Positions 12,178 through 23,589 of a stretch of DNA of 64,000 nucleotides are shown here, in pieces. Location of the stretch: positions 16,713,501 through 16,777,500 of the forward strand of contig OX327711.1 of the NCBI GenBank assembly GCA_946807835.1. Reading direction: 5' to 3'. Position 1 is the first letter of the stretch; each line of letters starts with the position of its first letter. Under the pieces are notes generated by a model. It ran no database searches and had not been told where the DNA came from. It was given only the letters and a program-made list of their open reading frames with translations. Source of the stretch: Ailanthus altissimus (lineage: Eukaryota; Streptophyta; Magnoliopsida; Sapindales; Simaroubaceae). The position numbers and the translations under genes are program-made.

Positions 12178-15100
12178 AAAATTTAATAGATAGGATAGGC
12201 AACCCAAGAGGGGATGTGAATTAGGTATTTAAAAATAATACACTTACTAATAATATAAATAAGTTAAAGTACAAGTAAATGCAGTAAATAAGATAGTATG
12301 GAAAGAGAAAGCTAACACTTGATGCTTACGTGGTTCATCTCTTATCTATGCTTACATCCATACTTTGAAGCTAACCGTGCTTGAAGATTCTACTAGTTCG
12401 GTCTATCTTTCAAAACCCTTTGATTAACTTTTCAGGTGTTAATCAAACCTTTACAAATTGGATTTTTTAGGTGTCACGCCCCAGACCCAAAAGATCTGAC
12501 ATACGACATCACTTACATTCATTCAATAAGATTTAAACATTCATTTCAATTTCTTTCAGAATTATAACAATTGAATTATGATTGGGACAATTAGTAAACC
12601 GGAGATACGCAAAGTTTTCTCAGAGATTAACACTCTACTACATCACCAGTAGCAACTTTGTTATCGGAAGCTCAGAATATATTCATTACAAATTTTTACT
12701 TAAAATCAATCCATAACCATACGTGGTGAAACTTAAACTAAATCCAACCACACATAATAAAATAATACATAAGTATTTATTCAATAGGGATGATCAAATA
12801 TCTTATCCCACGTGTCCCCAAATAAAACACTCAGCAACCTAGCAACTTAGGAAACCCAAGGAACAGCAGAAGCCTTGCCAAATCTGCTAAGCACACATGT
12901 ACCTTATTTACCTAAAATCACCATAAACTATAATGAGTATAAAACTCAGTAAGCATACTAATTTTTCATATATTATATATCAAATACAAATACATATATG
13001 TACACAATGCATATGTATAATATGCTGTGATCAATCAAAATCATAATCTTAACAAATCACATGTCATGTAAGCGCTTACACATTCTTTCAAAACATATTA
13101 CAGGAATACTATCACTCAACTACTACTTAGTAGGACTTACACATCACATATCACATAATGAGCCAAATGTCACTCGTAGGTGACATACCGTATGAGAGGA
13201 ATAGTACAAGTGAGGTTTAAATTACATATATATAATGCTCAAGCCCGAAGGTAAGAGCCAAACCCTCACCCTGATCATCGGTGAGTCCTCTCACATGCAC
13301 CAATACGCCACCACACGAATGTGATGACTCAATCTTCCTTTAGGTACTAATAGGATCCTCCCTACATACGAAACATATAACATATACCAATCCCAAAAGA
13401 AAAGCCACACATAAAGGCTCCACAAATCACATAAGATGCTTACTAAGTCAACAGTGAGTTCAAGCATCCTCAAAATACAAAATGTTTCTTATGGACATAT
13501 TACACTTCAAAGCTTTCTTTGTTAAATACATTTTATTTTAAAAGCTCACTTTCAAAAACACATGTATGTCCATGCTCAATGTCAATGCTCACATTCATAA
13601 ACATATGTCTTTCACATTTCATATCAAATACACTTTGATATAACATAAACATATTTCTAAGCACATTTACAAAATCATACATAGACAATTACTATACTTA
13701 TTGTGATTTCAGTAAAAGTCTAGTATACTTACCTCTTAGCACTTACAGCTACAAGGCTTAAATCTCCTTAACCTATCAATGGAGATCAATCCTTTCATAA
13801 GCCTCACAATTCACACAAAATACTTTAAATAGCTTACAAAACTATACACAATGCATTTATCACATCAAATTGGTCTAAATACTTAGTTTCTCAAAACTTG
13901 TCATTCTGACCACTTACACTTAACAAAATTTTCTAATACATCAAATGATGTCCAATTACTCCAAAATCAGAAGATATCATTCTTGACTCATATATCCTTT
14001 CTATATATAAATATTATAACAAAATTCCTACACAATCCATTCCATACACATCATCGAATCCAAACTACTAACCTGACAGGATCAAGATACTTATTGAACA
14101 GTATTCAATCTCCTAATTTTATAAAATCATATACTAACTCAAAAATAATAAAACTATCACAAAAATACTCTTGACACATATCTCAATCCATGATAAATAT
14201 TTTACTTCAAAATAACTGCCAAAAGTATTTTAAAACTATTTTATTCTATAGTTTTAAAAATCTGTTAATCAAATACTGCAATGAGCTGATACACTTTAAA
14301 AAATCATAACACTTCAACCGCATTGATCTAAATTCTTAATTCTGAGTATATTATATTAGACATATAAAATTATCATATTCTACAAATTTATAATTTTTAA
14401 AGATCATTCAGTAGGACAAAAATTATTTGTCACTGTATCATACTGTTTACTCAATAAATTTCTAAAATTTCAGGGTCATTTTGGTAAATTTACAAAAAAT
14501 TCAATTTCTAGAACTTTCAATCGATTTAAAGTCTCAGATGATCCTAAACATGTCTACTTTTATATAATCAAAATTCAAAGTCAGAATCGAATCACAACAA
14601 TTTATAAAATTACTGGATCAAGAGACTATCAAGCAAAAATTTCACAATTCATCATGATTTATCAAACTATCTTATAGATCATCATCAATTCTCATAAGAT
14701 CTTACGAAATACACATCAATTCCTCAATTACACAAATTTTTAGAAATCAAAACTTAAAGGAATTAACTTAATTAATACCAATAAATTGAGAAATAGGTGT
14801 GATATACCTCTTAAAATTTAAAATTCTAATTTCTTCTTCTTTTTCTTCTCTTTCTCTCCTATCTATTTCTCTCTTCTCTCTCTCTAAAGGGATAGCTCGA
14901 CCCAAAAATGAGCAAATTAGGGTTTCAAAAGTGTATTTTTATATTAAGCGGTAAATTTTTGGTATTTACGAATTTGCCCCTAAAACTTTTAAAGTATTAC
15001 AATTTGGTCCCTAAAATAAATTTAAAGTCTTACAAATAAACCCAATGCTAATAGTATGTCCTTAACCTATACAAACACTACTAATAACAATACATAAATC

Positions 15101-15758
15101 AAGTATCACCCACATACAAATAAAATACGTATATTTATATATATATATATAAATACTTATTCTTACCGGTTGTGGATACTGGTTACTATATCAGGTCCAA
15201 TCATATGCTAATTAGTTTTTCAAGTACTAATCAAACCCTCATAGTTTGTTTGCTTTATCGAATACTAACTAGACCCTTACAAAAATTGATTTTGGGTTCA
15301 ATTAAACCCTTATAATTTAAACTCTCTTAAAGAGTAGATACACAAATTTTAAAACAAATATGTATATTTCTTTCCTTTTCAAATGATACGAAGATTATAG
15401 AGTTCTTTTTTTGTCTAGTTGAACTTGAATGAAGCTTGTATTTATAGAGATGATGAAACCAGCCATTTTTAGCTGTTGCTACAGTATTATACCCGTTGTT
15501 ACCATTCTGCTATAATGATTTGATCATTACAATCGTTAATACAGTAACTAGTCATTGCACGATGATTTACTATTAAAGAATAGTGCTGTTGCTATAAGAC
15601 CTTACTATAGTACACAGTACAGTGACTAAAAGTTTTAAACTTTTGCATTTTTTCCCATTTTTTTTATAGTTTTCAAAACTTTGTGTTTTAGTCTATAAAC
15701 ACTGTTTTTATCTATTTTTTTTAAATCATCAAAATCTTCAAAGATAAATAGGCCAATA
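12178..15758 (-). repeat. LTR of Copia B (5' LTR), split by a solo LTR
   Basis: The parts 12178-12471 and 15196-15758 align end to end with 9257-10100. The break falls exactly where the solo LTR lies. Confidence 0.75.
12472..15190 (-). repeat. Solo LTR of the LOG-element family
   Basis: 2719 bp, from TGTCACGCCCCAGACCC to TACTATA, homologous throughout to the LTRs at 23590-26311 and 29732-32453 but clearly diverged. Flanked by TTAGG (12467-12471) and TCAGG (15191-15195), a 5-bp target duplication with one change. The empty site is preserved in the sister LTR near 9545. No internal region remains, so it arose by LTR-LTR recombination. Confidence 0.88.
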
Positions 15759-16230
15759 AAGAGAAATAACAGATAAGAAGACAACGATTGTTCTTTAGAA
15801 CAAGTTTGACTTACTTTATATATAAAAGTTGTTGGCCAATAGATTGTATATAAAAAAGAAGCTATATCAGCTGTCTATGTCTAAAGGGATGCTAATAAAA
15901 GACTACATAGATGCCGTTAATAAGATCATCATTAATCTTAAGGTTATCAATATAAAGATAGAGGATGAAGATAAGGCAATCATCTTGCTGAGTTTACTTC
16001 CTAGAAGTTATGGGCACTTTATTGATACATTACTCTATAGCAAAAAGAGTTTAATAATGAGTGATGTGAAATTATTATTAAACTTAAAGTAATTTAAAAG
16101 ACAGGTAAAGGCTAATGCAGAAGGCTTTTCTATAAGAGAGAGATTTTTACATAAAGATAGAAAGAAGAAGGGCTAGAGATCAAAGTCCAAGGGTGCTCCT
16201 AGGAAGTGTTATTGTTACAAGCAATAACAG
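15759..16230 (+). pseudogene. Copia gag (UBN2) second half
   Basis: The translated stretch with LYQLSMSKGMLIKDYIDAVN and IKIEDEDKAIILLSLLP matches the UBN2 gag fold of plant Copia elements (Y.L.M..G.SI..HI..F and DED.A..LL..LP). A later basic region ends in CYCYKQ, a broken zinc knuckle. An early stop (TAG near 15840) and others interrupt it. It continues the gag begun at 9051 on the far side of the nested element. Confidence 0.75.
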
Positions 16231-17736
16231 AAAACCAATATCGTTTTAAAACTAAATAAAAAAAATAGGCATTGCCGAACGAGAAGAAAAAAAAATAGTC
16301 ACACAGTTCTTGATTGAACTAAATAAATCTTATGCTAGCGTGCGAGGTTCATTTATCATGATGAGTTATCTCTTAGACACACGCAAGGTTTATGCCTTAA
16401 TACACTAATAAGAAAAATAAATTGAAGTAGCCATTCGAAGAAAGAGAGAGCCATTTGTGCTGTATTGCAAGTTTCAAACACTTCAGAAACTAAGGAGCGA
16501 ACATCAAAGAAAAATGGTTGTACTCATTGTGAAAAAGACAACCACACTATTGATCATTGCTACTTTCTCCATGATTTTTTGCCTAGACATAAACTATATG
16601 GTAAGGAAGTAAAGCCAAAAGTAAAGAAGCTTAATGTCAATAACTCGATGACCGAAGAAGAATCCGAGAGACAAAGTTTTACCAACACCACTTTCACTTA
16701 CGAAGAGTACAATCAACTTAAAGTTCTACTTCAAAAGGATAATGGTAACACTTTGCCCTTTGTGAATACTATAGATATTAGCTTACCTTTCTGTTATAAG
16801 ATTAAATCTCCATCACATATTGAGTAGATTATTGATAGTGAGGCTACCGACCATATTTCTAATGTTCAACCAACATTGCATAAGATAATTTCTTCCCATA
16901 ATTCTGTTCAGTTACCAAATGGAGCTAAGCTAAAATTGAGTATGTTGGGTCAACAAAATTTTCTGATAACATCACTCTAAATTATGTTCTCTATGTACCA
17001 AAATTTAGAGTTAATCTGTTATCAGTTGGTAAAATTACTCTAGCATTAGGTTGTAGTACAACATTTTACCTTGATTTTGTGTGGTGCAAGACATGGTTAC
17101 AAAGAAGACGATTGGCCTAGGAAGCAGTTTAATGGTTTATACTATCTCGAAGCCAACCAAACACCACTCATCACACTCCACACTCAAATTTAAAACTTTG
17201 ATGACTATATTGACACACCAACTCTACCCTTATTATTTGACACAACAGAAATTCAAGAGCCACTTCAGAATATCAGTATTGCGGCGCCACCCACTTAAAT
17301 CTGCAAAATCGATATCCAAATTTTTAATACCCCTGTGCCAACCATTCCCCACTACGATGCTATTTCTGTCAGTACCTAGGAGCCAATCCAAAATACCCAA
17401 GTTTTACTCAAATTCAAAATACTCTATAATTCTTATCCATTTTAACTTTCTTCTTACCTCACAAAGCTTTCAACCCATCTTTAAGGTTACGAGGCAAACT
17501 ATTCCAAGCTTCTCACTATAGGTTCTTCTTCTTCTTCTTCAGTTATGTTTGGCACGTGCCACCTAATTTCAAGGTTTGTTTCATACACCCATTTCTCTTA
17601 TTCACGACAGACTTTTATCAATGTTGTTTCTCATATGGTTGAACTAAAAATATATGAATAAGCTTGCCACAATCAATATTAGGTGGCCGTCATGAATGAA
17701 GAAATCTCAGCCCTTGAAGCAAACTATACTTAGAGT

Positions 17737-19140
17737 ATGGTCCCGTTACCTTCTGGTTACCGACCCATCCTTTGCAAATGGGTTTACAAAACTAAGTACA
17801 ACTCTAATGGTTCAATTGAGCATTATAAAACTCTTCTTGTAGCTAAAGGGTTTACTAAACGTGAAGGTATTGACTACACTAAAACATTTGCCCCTGTGGC
17901 TAAGTTAACTACTTTTCGGTATCTTTAGGCCATTGCTTCTATTCGTCATTGGCATCTTCATTAGTTGGATGTTCAAAATGCTTTTCTTTATAGGGATTTG
18001 ACTGAGGAGGTCTATATCACTCCTTATTTGGGTTTTCGTCGACATAGGGAGCAACAATTAGTTTGTCAACTCTATAAATCTCTCTACGGATTAAAACAAG
18101 CTTCATGAAGTTGGTTTCACAAGTTTCTTAATGCCATCCAGAAATTTGGTTTCCATCAATCACAGGCAAACTATTCTTTATTGACTAATGTTAATGGTAA
18201 TTGTTTCGTTATTATCCTTCTTTATGTCGACGACATGATCATCATCGGCAACAATGAGAAAATGATATAAGAGGTAAAGAATTTATTGGCCAATTATTTT
18301 TGGATTAAGGATCTCGATTATTTAAAGAATTTTCTTAGAATAGAGGTTGCTCGATCCAAAGTAGAAATTTCTATCAACCAACAAAAATACACACTTAACA
18401 TATTGGAGGATATTGGACTTCTAGGTGCCAAACTTGCAAAGTTTCTCATGGAACAAAATCTCAAGCTTGCTTTTAATGAGGAGGCTTAATAATCTAAGTC
18501 ACTATTGGAGGTTGTTTAGAAAGTTGATTTATCTTACCATCACTAGACCATACATTACTTACTCAGTCAACACATCAGTTAGTTTATACAATAACCTAGG
18601 AAACCACATCTTGAAGCAGCATATCGGGTATTGCAGTAATTAAAAAATTCTCTAGGACAAGGTCTTTTATTTTCTTCACATAGAAAGCTACAGTTGATAG
18701 GCTTTTGTGATGCAAATTGAACTAGATGTCCAGATACACGACGATCAATTATTGGTTATTGTGTTTTTCTTGATAATTCACTGATTTCATGGAAAAGCAA
18801 GAAACAAGTCACAATATTATGATCCTTAGTAGAATCTGAATATATGTCCATGGCATTGATTACTTACAAATTAACTTGGTTACGGTACTTATTAAAAGAT
18901 TTGCAACTATCTCGCTCAGAATTAACTCAACTCTTTTGTGACAACTAAGCGTCAATTTACATTTTAGCCAACCCTATCTTTCACGAAAGGACAAAACATA
19001 TTGAGATAGATTGTCATATAGTCCATGAAAGAATACAAAAAAGAGAGCTTAAGACTTCTTTTGTGGAAAGCGAAAAATAAGTTGCTGACCTTTTTACTAA
19101 GCCATTGGGTCAAAATGCTTTCTTCTTTCTGCTTGACTAG
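17737..19140 (+). pseudogene. Copia reverse transcriptase/RNase H, broken
   Basis: RVT_2 signatures: CKWVYKTKYNSNGSIEHYK, AKGFTKREGIDYTKTFAPVA, LDVQNAFL, QLYKSLYGLKQAS, the catalytic LLYVDDMIIIG (about 18221), then the RNase H-like [28 protein letters not shown] and LFTKPLGQ. Stops occur at TAG 17926, after HWHLH, after KQAS, and several later. Not functional. Confidence 0.85.
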
Positions 19141-19220
19141 TTGGGAGTCCTTAACATTCCAGTAGAAATTTTTTGGTTGTGAAACGTATCGAAAATTTCA
19201 CTCTTCAACTTGAAGGGAAG

Positions 19221-19530
19221 TGTTAAAAGAGGAAACAAATCAAATAATTTGTTAAAGAGGAAATAAATTGTTTGATTTGTTCTTTAACAAATTATTTGAT
19301 TTGTTAAATAGAAAACAAATCAAATAAATTTCTCCTTAATTGATTTTAGGTCAAATATTCTCAATTACCTTTTAGATGTATTTCCCTTTATATGTAATTA
19401 TCTAGTTTAGTTTTTTTCTTTTTTAACCTAGGAATAGCACTATAAATATAAAGTGTACTCTTTGTATTTTGTGATACAGCAATACACAATTCTTATCCAA
19501 ATTCTTTCTTCTCGTTCTCTCAATTTTTCA
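19221..19530 (+). repeat. 3' LTR of the Ale-like Copia
   Basis: Starts TGTTAAAAGAGG right after the purine tract; probable end CAATTTTTCA. Contains an internal inverted repeat of AACAAATCAAATAATTTGTTAAA (19235-19320). The right boundary is a guess from the TG..CA rule. Confidence 0.5.
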
Positions 19531-19559
19531 GGATTTAAGTCTTGTTTATTGTCATTTTC

Positions 19560-20535
19560 ATAGAAACATTTGGGAAGAAGAGATACATACTTTCCTTTTA
19601 GTCTCTCAAATTAATTTCTTTAGAAAGGGGTAGATTTTCAAATTATGTCAAGGAACTATCCAATAAGATGTTGAAGCAAAGGAAGGTAATGGACCAAATT
19701 GCTAAAGAAAAATTTATAGACCAATTTGTTAGAAGTGGAAAAAATTTGAAATAATTTTCAAAATTGTGTGGAAAAACAAGGGAGTTGGAAGTTATTTTAC
19801 AAGAATATACATTTGAAAGGGACGAAGTTATATATGGTTTTTGAGTTACACATTGAAAACTTAACCCCTATTTATAGTTATTTTCTCCTACTCATGTGTG
19901 TATATAATAATCACATATTTTCACCTAATAATATTTATCATAACTTTTAACTACTCTTTAAATTTCTTTCAATAATTGACCCCAATTATTAAACTACCCA
20001 TTAGATATTTGTTTAGACTTTTCTAAATATTTCTAGGAGCTAGATATTTTATAAAACAAATTATAATTTTTAACACTCCCTCTTAATTTGTAATTTGCAT
20101 ATGATCTTTAAGGATTTTGAATTTTCTCGTTGATGCCACCTTGTTAAAGATGTTTATGAGCTACTTAGTGATTTCACAAAATTTCATTTTCATACTCTTC
20201 TTTTCAACAAACTCTATGATAAAGTGATGTCTAAGTTTAATATATTTTGATCTACTGTGAAAAATTGAATTTTTAGTCATATTGATGGTTGATATGTTGT
20301 CGCAATAGATGATTATAAGAGTTTCTTGCATCTACTGAAAATCTCTTAGTTTCTTCCTCAACTAGACTACTTCACATGTCGTTGTTGTAATTGATATGTA
20401 TACGGCTTTCGCTGGAGACAATGTCACTGTGGTCTACTTTTGTTATGCCTAAGTTATGACATTTAATCCAAGACAAAACATGTATTTATAAGTACTTTTA
20501 ATGTCATCAAGTGATCTTAACCATTCATTATCTAT
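19560..20535 (-). mobile_element. Copia remnant, minus strand: RNase H end and LTR start
   Basis: On the minus strand, 20535 down to about 20090 reads as a Copia RNase H and C-terminus: DDIKSTYKYMFCLG, the LSPAKAVYI segment, YCDNISTINMTKN, RSKYIKLRHHFI. It is followed by purine tract AAGAGGGAG and an LTR start TGTTAAAAATT at about 20074. The remaining LTR runs left to about 19560 with no clear end. It is a fragment with several stops. Confidence 0.7.
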
Positions 20536-20539
20536 ATAG

Positions 20540-20720
20540 GCAATAAGTTTAGAGCATATTTGGTTGAGTTTTTTTACTAGTTAAAAGAGCTTTTTTAACG
20601 CTTAATATTTTTTATTTTCGTTTTTTATGATGTTTAGTTGTAATTAAAAAGGAGATTTTGGATATTAGAAAAACTCTTTTATGTCTACTAGCAAAAGCTC
20701 ATAATTCAATTTTTAAAAAT
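20540..20720. mobile_element. MITE-like AT-rich repeat fragment
   Basis: Words TTTGGTTGAG, GTTAAAAGAGCTTTTTTAA, TGATGTTTAGTTGTAATT and GCAAAAGCTC recur in inverted form at 57900-58065. The composition and paired AAAAGAGCTTTTT words suggest a small non-autonomous DNA transposon family. Boundaries uncertain. Confidence 0.35.
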
Positions 20721-21130
20721 AGAACTTTTTGAGTTTTTTTTATTTTTTATATTTGTGGTATATCACCAAAAGAATAATGAAACCTGACGACTTTTGGCGA
20801 CTTTTTTCCCTTGGTCAAAGAAACTAATGAAACTTGTCGTCATATGGGCGTATGTAATAGGACAAGAAACAAAGCAAGTATCATATTGGCCAGATATAAC
20901 TTTCTATGAGTGTATATTTTGGCATGATATGTCAATATGATAGGATTTCTGCATATGTTGATTTCTCTAAATAACATTATAGACCAATCTCTCAGGCTAT
21001 GTAGCTCACCATATAGTGAGCTCTTAGATACGTCACAGGATTATATAGCATATTATACATTATGCAAAAATTATAAAAAGTTATGAATTTATTAGACAAT
21101 AATATGTGACAGTGTTACTCACCATGTAAA

Positions 21131-22790
21131 GAGTAATGCTATAATTAGATATCTCAAAATTTATCTTAAATAATGATATGTCAAGTAATTACTAAGTAGT
21201 AAAATAGTATAAATTCTAAAATGACCTATTACACTCAATGATTGCTTAACAGGAAAATGACCATTTCCTCATGAGATTTTAGTTAATCTCCACTTACTCT
21301 CATATGGTTTTAAAAAGTATCAAAGCCTCTATGTTGTTACCACTGTTCACTGTTTTGTTATCACTATTCTGTTAATTTTAACTTTTTTGATGAATTGACA
21401 ATTTTATTCTTGATAATATATAGTTCGACAATTTTGCCTTTAAATAAATTAGAGGAAAAAAAAAAGAGTTTAAAGAAAATTGAACGTTTGATCTCAAAGA
21501 TAAAATCACCTATTTTTACCACTAGACCAAACTAAAGGTTACATGATATTTTATAAAGATTAATATATATACCCTATAAATTAATAAGATGAATTGTTAA
21601 TTCTAAATTAAATAAATTTTGGTACTCAAAAATCATAAATAATAATAAGTGTAAAGTATTTTAAATATCATTTAATTAAAATAAGCTTACAAAAATGAAT
21701 TTTTTTTTAAACCCATTATAAACGTCTTCTCATTTTCTAATTATTCTTAAATTAATTGAAAAACAATAAAAAATTATTTAAAATTTTGTTAATTATAAAA
21801 AATAGTTTTCCAACAAAACTCAAAACTTATTTTTCATATATAGCAATCAATTATCATTTAAAAATATTTTCTAATATAATATAAATTTTTTTCTTTATTA
21901 ACAGCTCAATTGAGAGCATAGAAGAATTTGACATTATTTGTAGTAATTTTTTTAATTTTAAAATTTATAAAAATTATTTTTTTATGAGTTGAAATAAATC
22001 TCAATATTTACTGTTTATAATGTTTTTTGAATTCTCGTAAGTTATAATTTAAATTTCAAATTCTTTTTGAAAATATATTTTATTATTTAATATTAAATAA
22101 TAAAAATTCACGTATGAGCTAGAAAATAACTTTATTTTTAGTATGTATTCTATTTCAATATTTTTATTATAATTTTAGATTAATTTTAAGAAATTATAAA
22201 ATAATTTATTTTTTATAATAAGTCCCTAAAACTTAATTTTTAAGTCTTTTGTTATAAACATGTACATATTTAATTAAATTTATTGTTTATTAAAATATTT
22301 TACATTTATTATTATTTATAATTTTTTAGTACAAAAATTTATTTAACTTAGAGTTAACAATTTATTTAATTAATTTATATGTTATATTTACTAGTCTTTA
22401 TAATATATTATGTAAACTTTAGTTTGGCCTAATGGTGAAAATAGATTGTTTATCTTTGAGGTCAAGGGTTTAATTCCCTTCAAATTTTCTTTTTTGTTTA
22501 TTTGCTCTCATTTATTTAGGGGTAAAATTGTCAAACTATATATTATCAATGATAAAATTGTTAATTAATAAAAAAAGTTAAAATTAACATAACAGTAATA
22601 ACGAAACAATAAATAGTGGTAAGGATAGAGGGGTTTTTGTACTTTTTGAAACTATAAGAGAGTAAGTGGAGATTAACTAAACTTTAGAGAGGAAAAGGGT
22701 CGTTTTTTATTACTTAATACATTATTACTTGAAATACAACTTAAAATACAAACTTAGAATGTGTAATATTATTAATATATAAAATAATTT
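21131..22790. mobile_element. 1.7 kb foldback (long inverted repeat) element
   Basis: The left arm from about 21131 and the right arm ending about 22790 are reverse complements with 70-85% match over most of their length. Matching anchors: TTAGTTAATCTCCACTTACTCTC (21271 against 22680), GATAATATATAGTT.GACAATTTT.CC, CCAAACTAAAG.TTACAT, and AAATAATAATAA.TGTAAA deeper in. The centre is near 21960. There is no open reading frame of note. It resembles a Mutator-type MITE or foldback element; exact ends and target duplication were not resolved. Confidence 0.75.
22430..22493 (+). other. tRNA-like (pol III A/B box) segment in foldback right arm
   Basis: TGGCCTAATGG resembles the A box and GGTTTAATTCC the B box, 42 bp apart, followed by a TTTTCTTTTTTG run. 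The left arm has the corresponding inverted segment (TGGTCTAGTGG...GTTCAATTTTC on the minus strand, 21483-21538). It is too degraded to be a tRNA; a SINE or tRNA-derived origin is possible. Confidence 0.4.
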
Positions 22791-23589
22791 CAAGTGATTG
22801 AAAAATAGCTTTACGAAGTATTTTGCCTTTAAAATGCCAAAATCTAACTACCATCTTCATTTTTGGTTCACTTTTATAAAATTAGATCATCTAATAATTT
22901 TGCATCATCATTAGAATAATGGAAGGCGAATAAATTACTGACTTGAGTGTTTGACATATTTACAAGTCCGATTAATTAGAAAATTGTTGCTAATTAAGCA
23001 CAATATGCTCAAAATAAATTATTCTTATCAATTTTTTTTTTATAAACTTCAAAGTTAATAATGTGTGTATATATATCGTGCTGATTTATCTTAAAATGTG
23101 CTTATTATTTACATGTTTATGTTTATCTTATAATATATTTATTATTTAAATGCACTAACTCAAAAATTTGAGTGACTTGAAAATTTGGGGGACCCTTAAA
23201 TTAATAAGTTGAATTTATTTTTTGTTAAAAAATTATTAATTGAGACTTAACAAAATAAAAATAAGAGAGGAAAAAAGAACATTGGATATACAGTGGTTTA
23301 GCCTAATTCAGGCTTACATTCACTACGCTGAACTTGATGAGCTCATTTATAGATACGATTTAATAATCTTTTTATATAGCAGTAGCACAAGATGCCATGA
23401 CCATTACAATCTAAAATAAAATAAGAGAAAATGAAATAAAGTAGTTTGCGTAATGAGGAGCTCTCTTTTTCTTTCATTGTTGAGCCTCTTTTTTATAGGT
23501 GTTGTGGAGCTTAGTAATAGAGTTTTCTTAGGAAGATATTCATTATTAATTCCTTGATTGAATTAATGGAATAATTTTAAAGATGTAAT
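22791..23589. other. AT-rich DNA with LTR-like text, no gene
   Basis: About 23270-23580 resembles the 3' half of a Copia LTR on the minus strand (compare the GAACATTGG...GGCTTACATTCACTACGC stretch with 9395-9440), but no partner was found. The young LTR element inserted at 23589/32454, and its right-hand continuation resumes at 32459. Confidence 0.4.

Larger units (their letters stand above)
9257..15758 (-). mobile_element. Nested Copia element B, gag-only, minus strand
   Basis: Direct repeats of about 850 bp bound it: 9257-10100, and 12178-12471 joined to 15196-15758 (interrupted by a solo LTR). On the minus strand the LTR begins TGTTAG next to a purine tract (complement of ATCTCCTCATTTTTT at 10101). 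A primer binding site TGGTATCAGTGTCGATT lies at about 12155-12172. The interior of about 2.1 kb encodes only a broken gag and the start of a coiled-coil region. The target duplication is not clear (GAGGG left, about AAGAG/GAGAA right). Confidence 0.75.
8560..16230 (+). mobile_element. Decayed Copia element A (5' LTR and gag), split by a nested Copia
   Basis: The LTR 3' end (about 8560-9017, left edge uncertain) contains the GGACGTAGGCAAGTTATCGAGTCA block typical of Tto1-like LTRs and ends CTTCAACA. It is followed by a mutated primer binding site (TGGTATTAAAGTTTAG, 9022). A gag start (MTALKYDVEKFN) reads from 9051 to 9256. The same gag (UBN2-type) resumes at 15759 and runs to about 16230, including the CDS-like stretch 15829-16092. 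The gap is exactly the nested element at 9257-15758. No pol or 3' LTR of this element was recognised. Confidence 0.7.
16290..19530 (+). mobile_element. Decayed Copia element (Ale/Retrofit-like), 5' truncated
   Basis: Order along the plus strand: gag C-terminus (about 16290-16600), zinc knuckle CTHCEKDNHTIDHC, protease (IIDSEATDHIS, about 16828), then a gap where integrase should be, reverse transcriptase (from 17737), RNase H (to about 19080), C-terminal ADLFTKPLGQ, purine tract GAAGGGAAG and 3' LTR 19221-19530. Many stops and frameshifts. The junction with the preceding element's gag lies at about 16230-16290. Confidence 0.8.

Noticed and set aside
22430..22493. Functional tRNA gene
   Set aside because: A and B boxes are present but no acceptor stem or cloverleaf can be drawn; kept only as tRNA-like.
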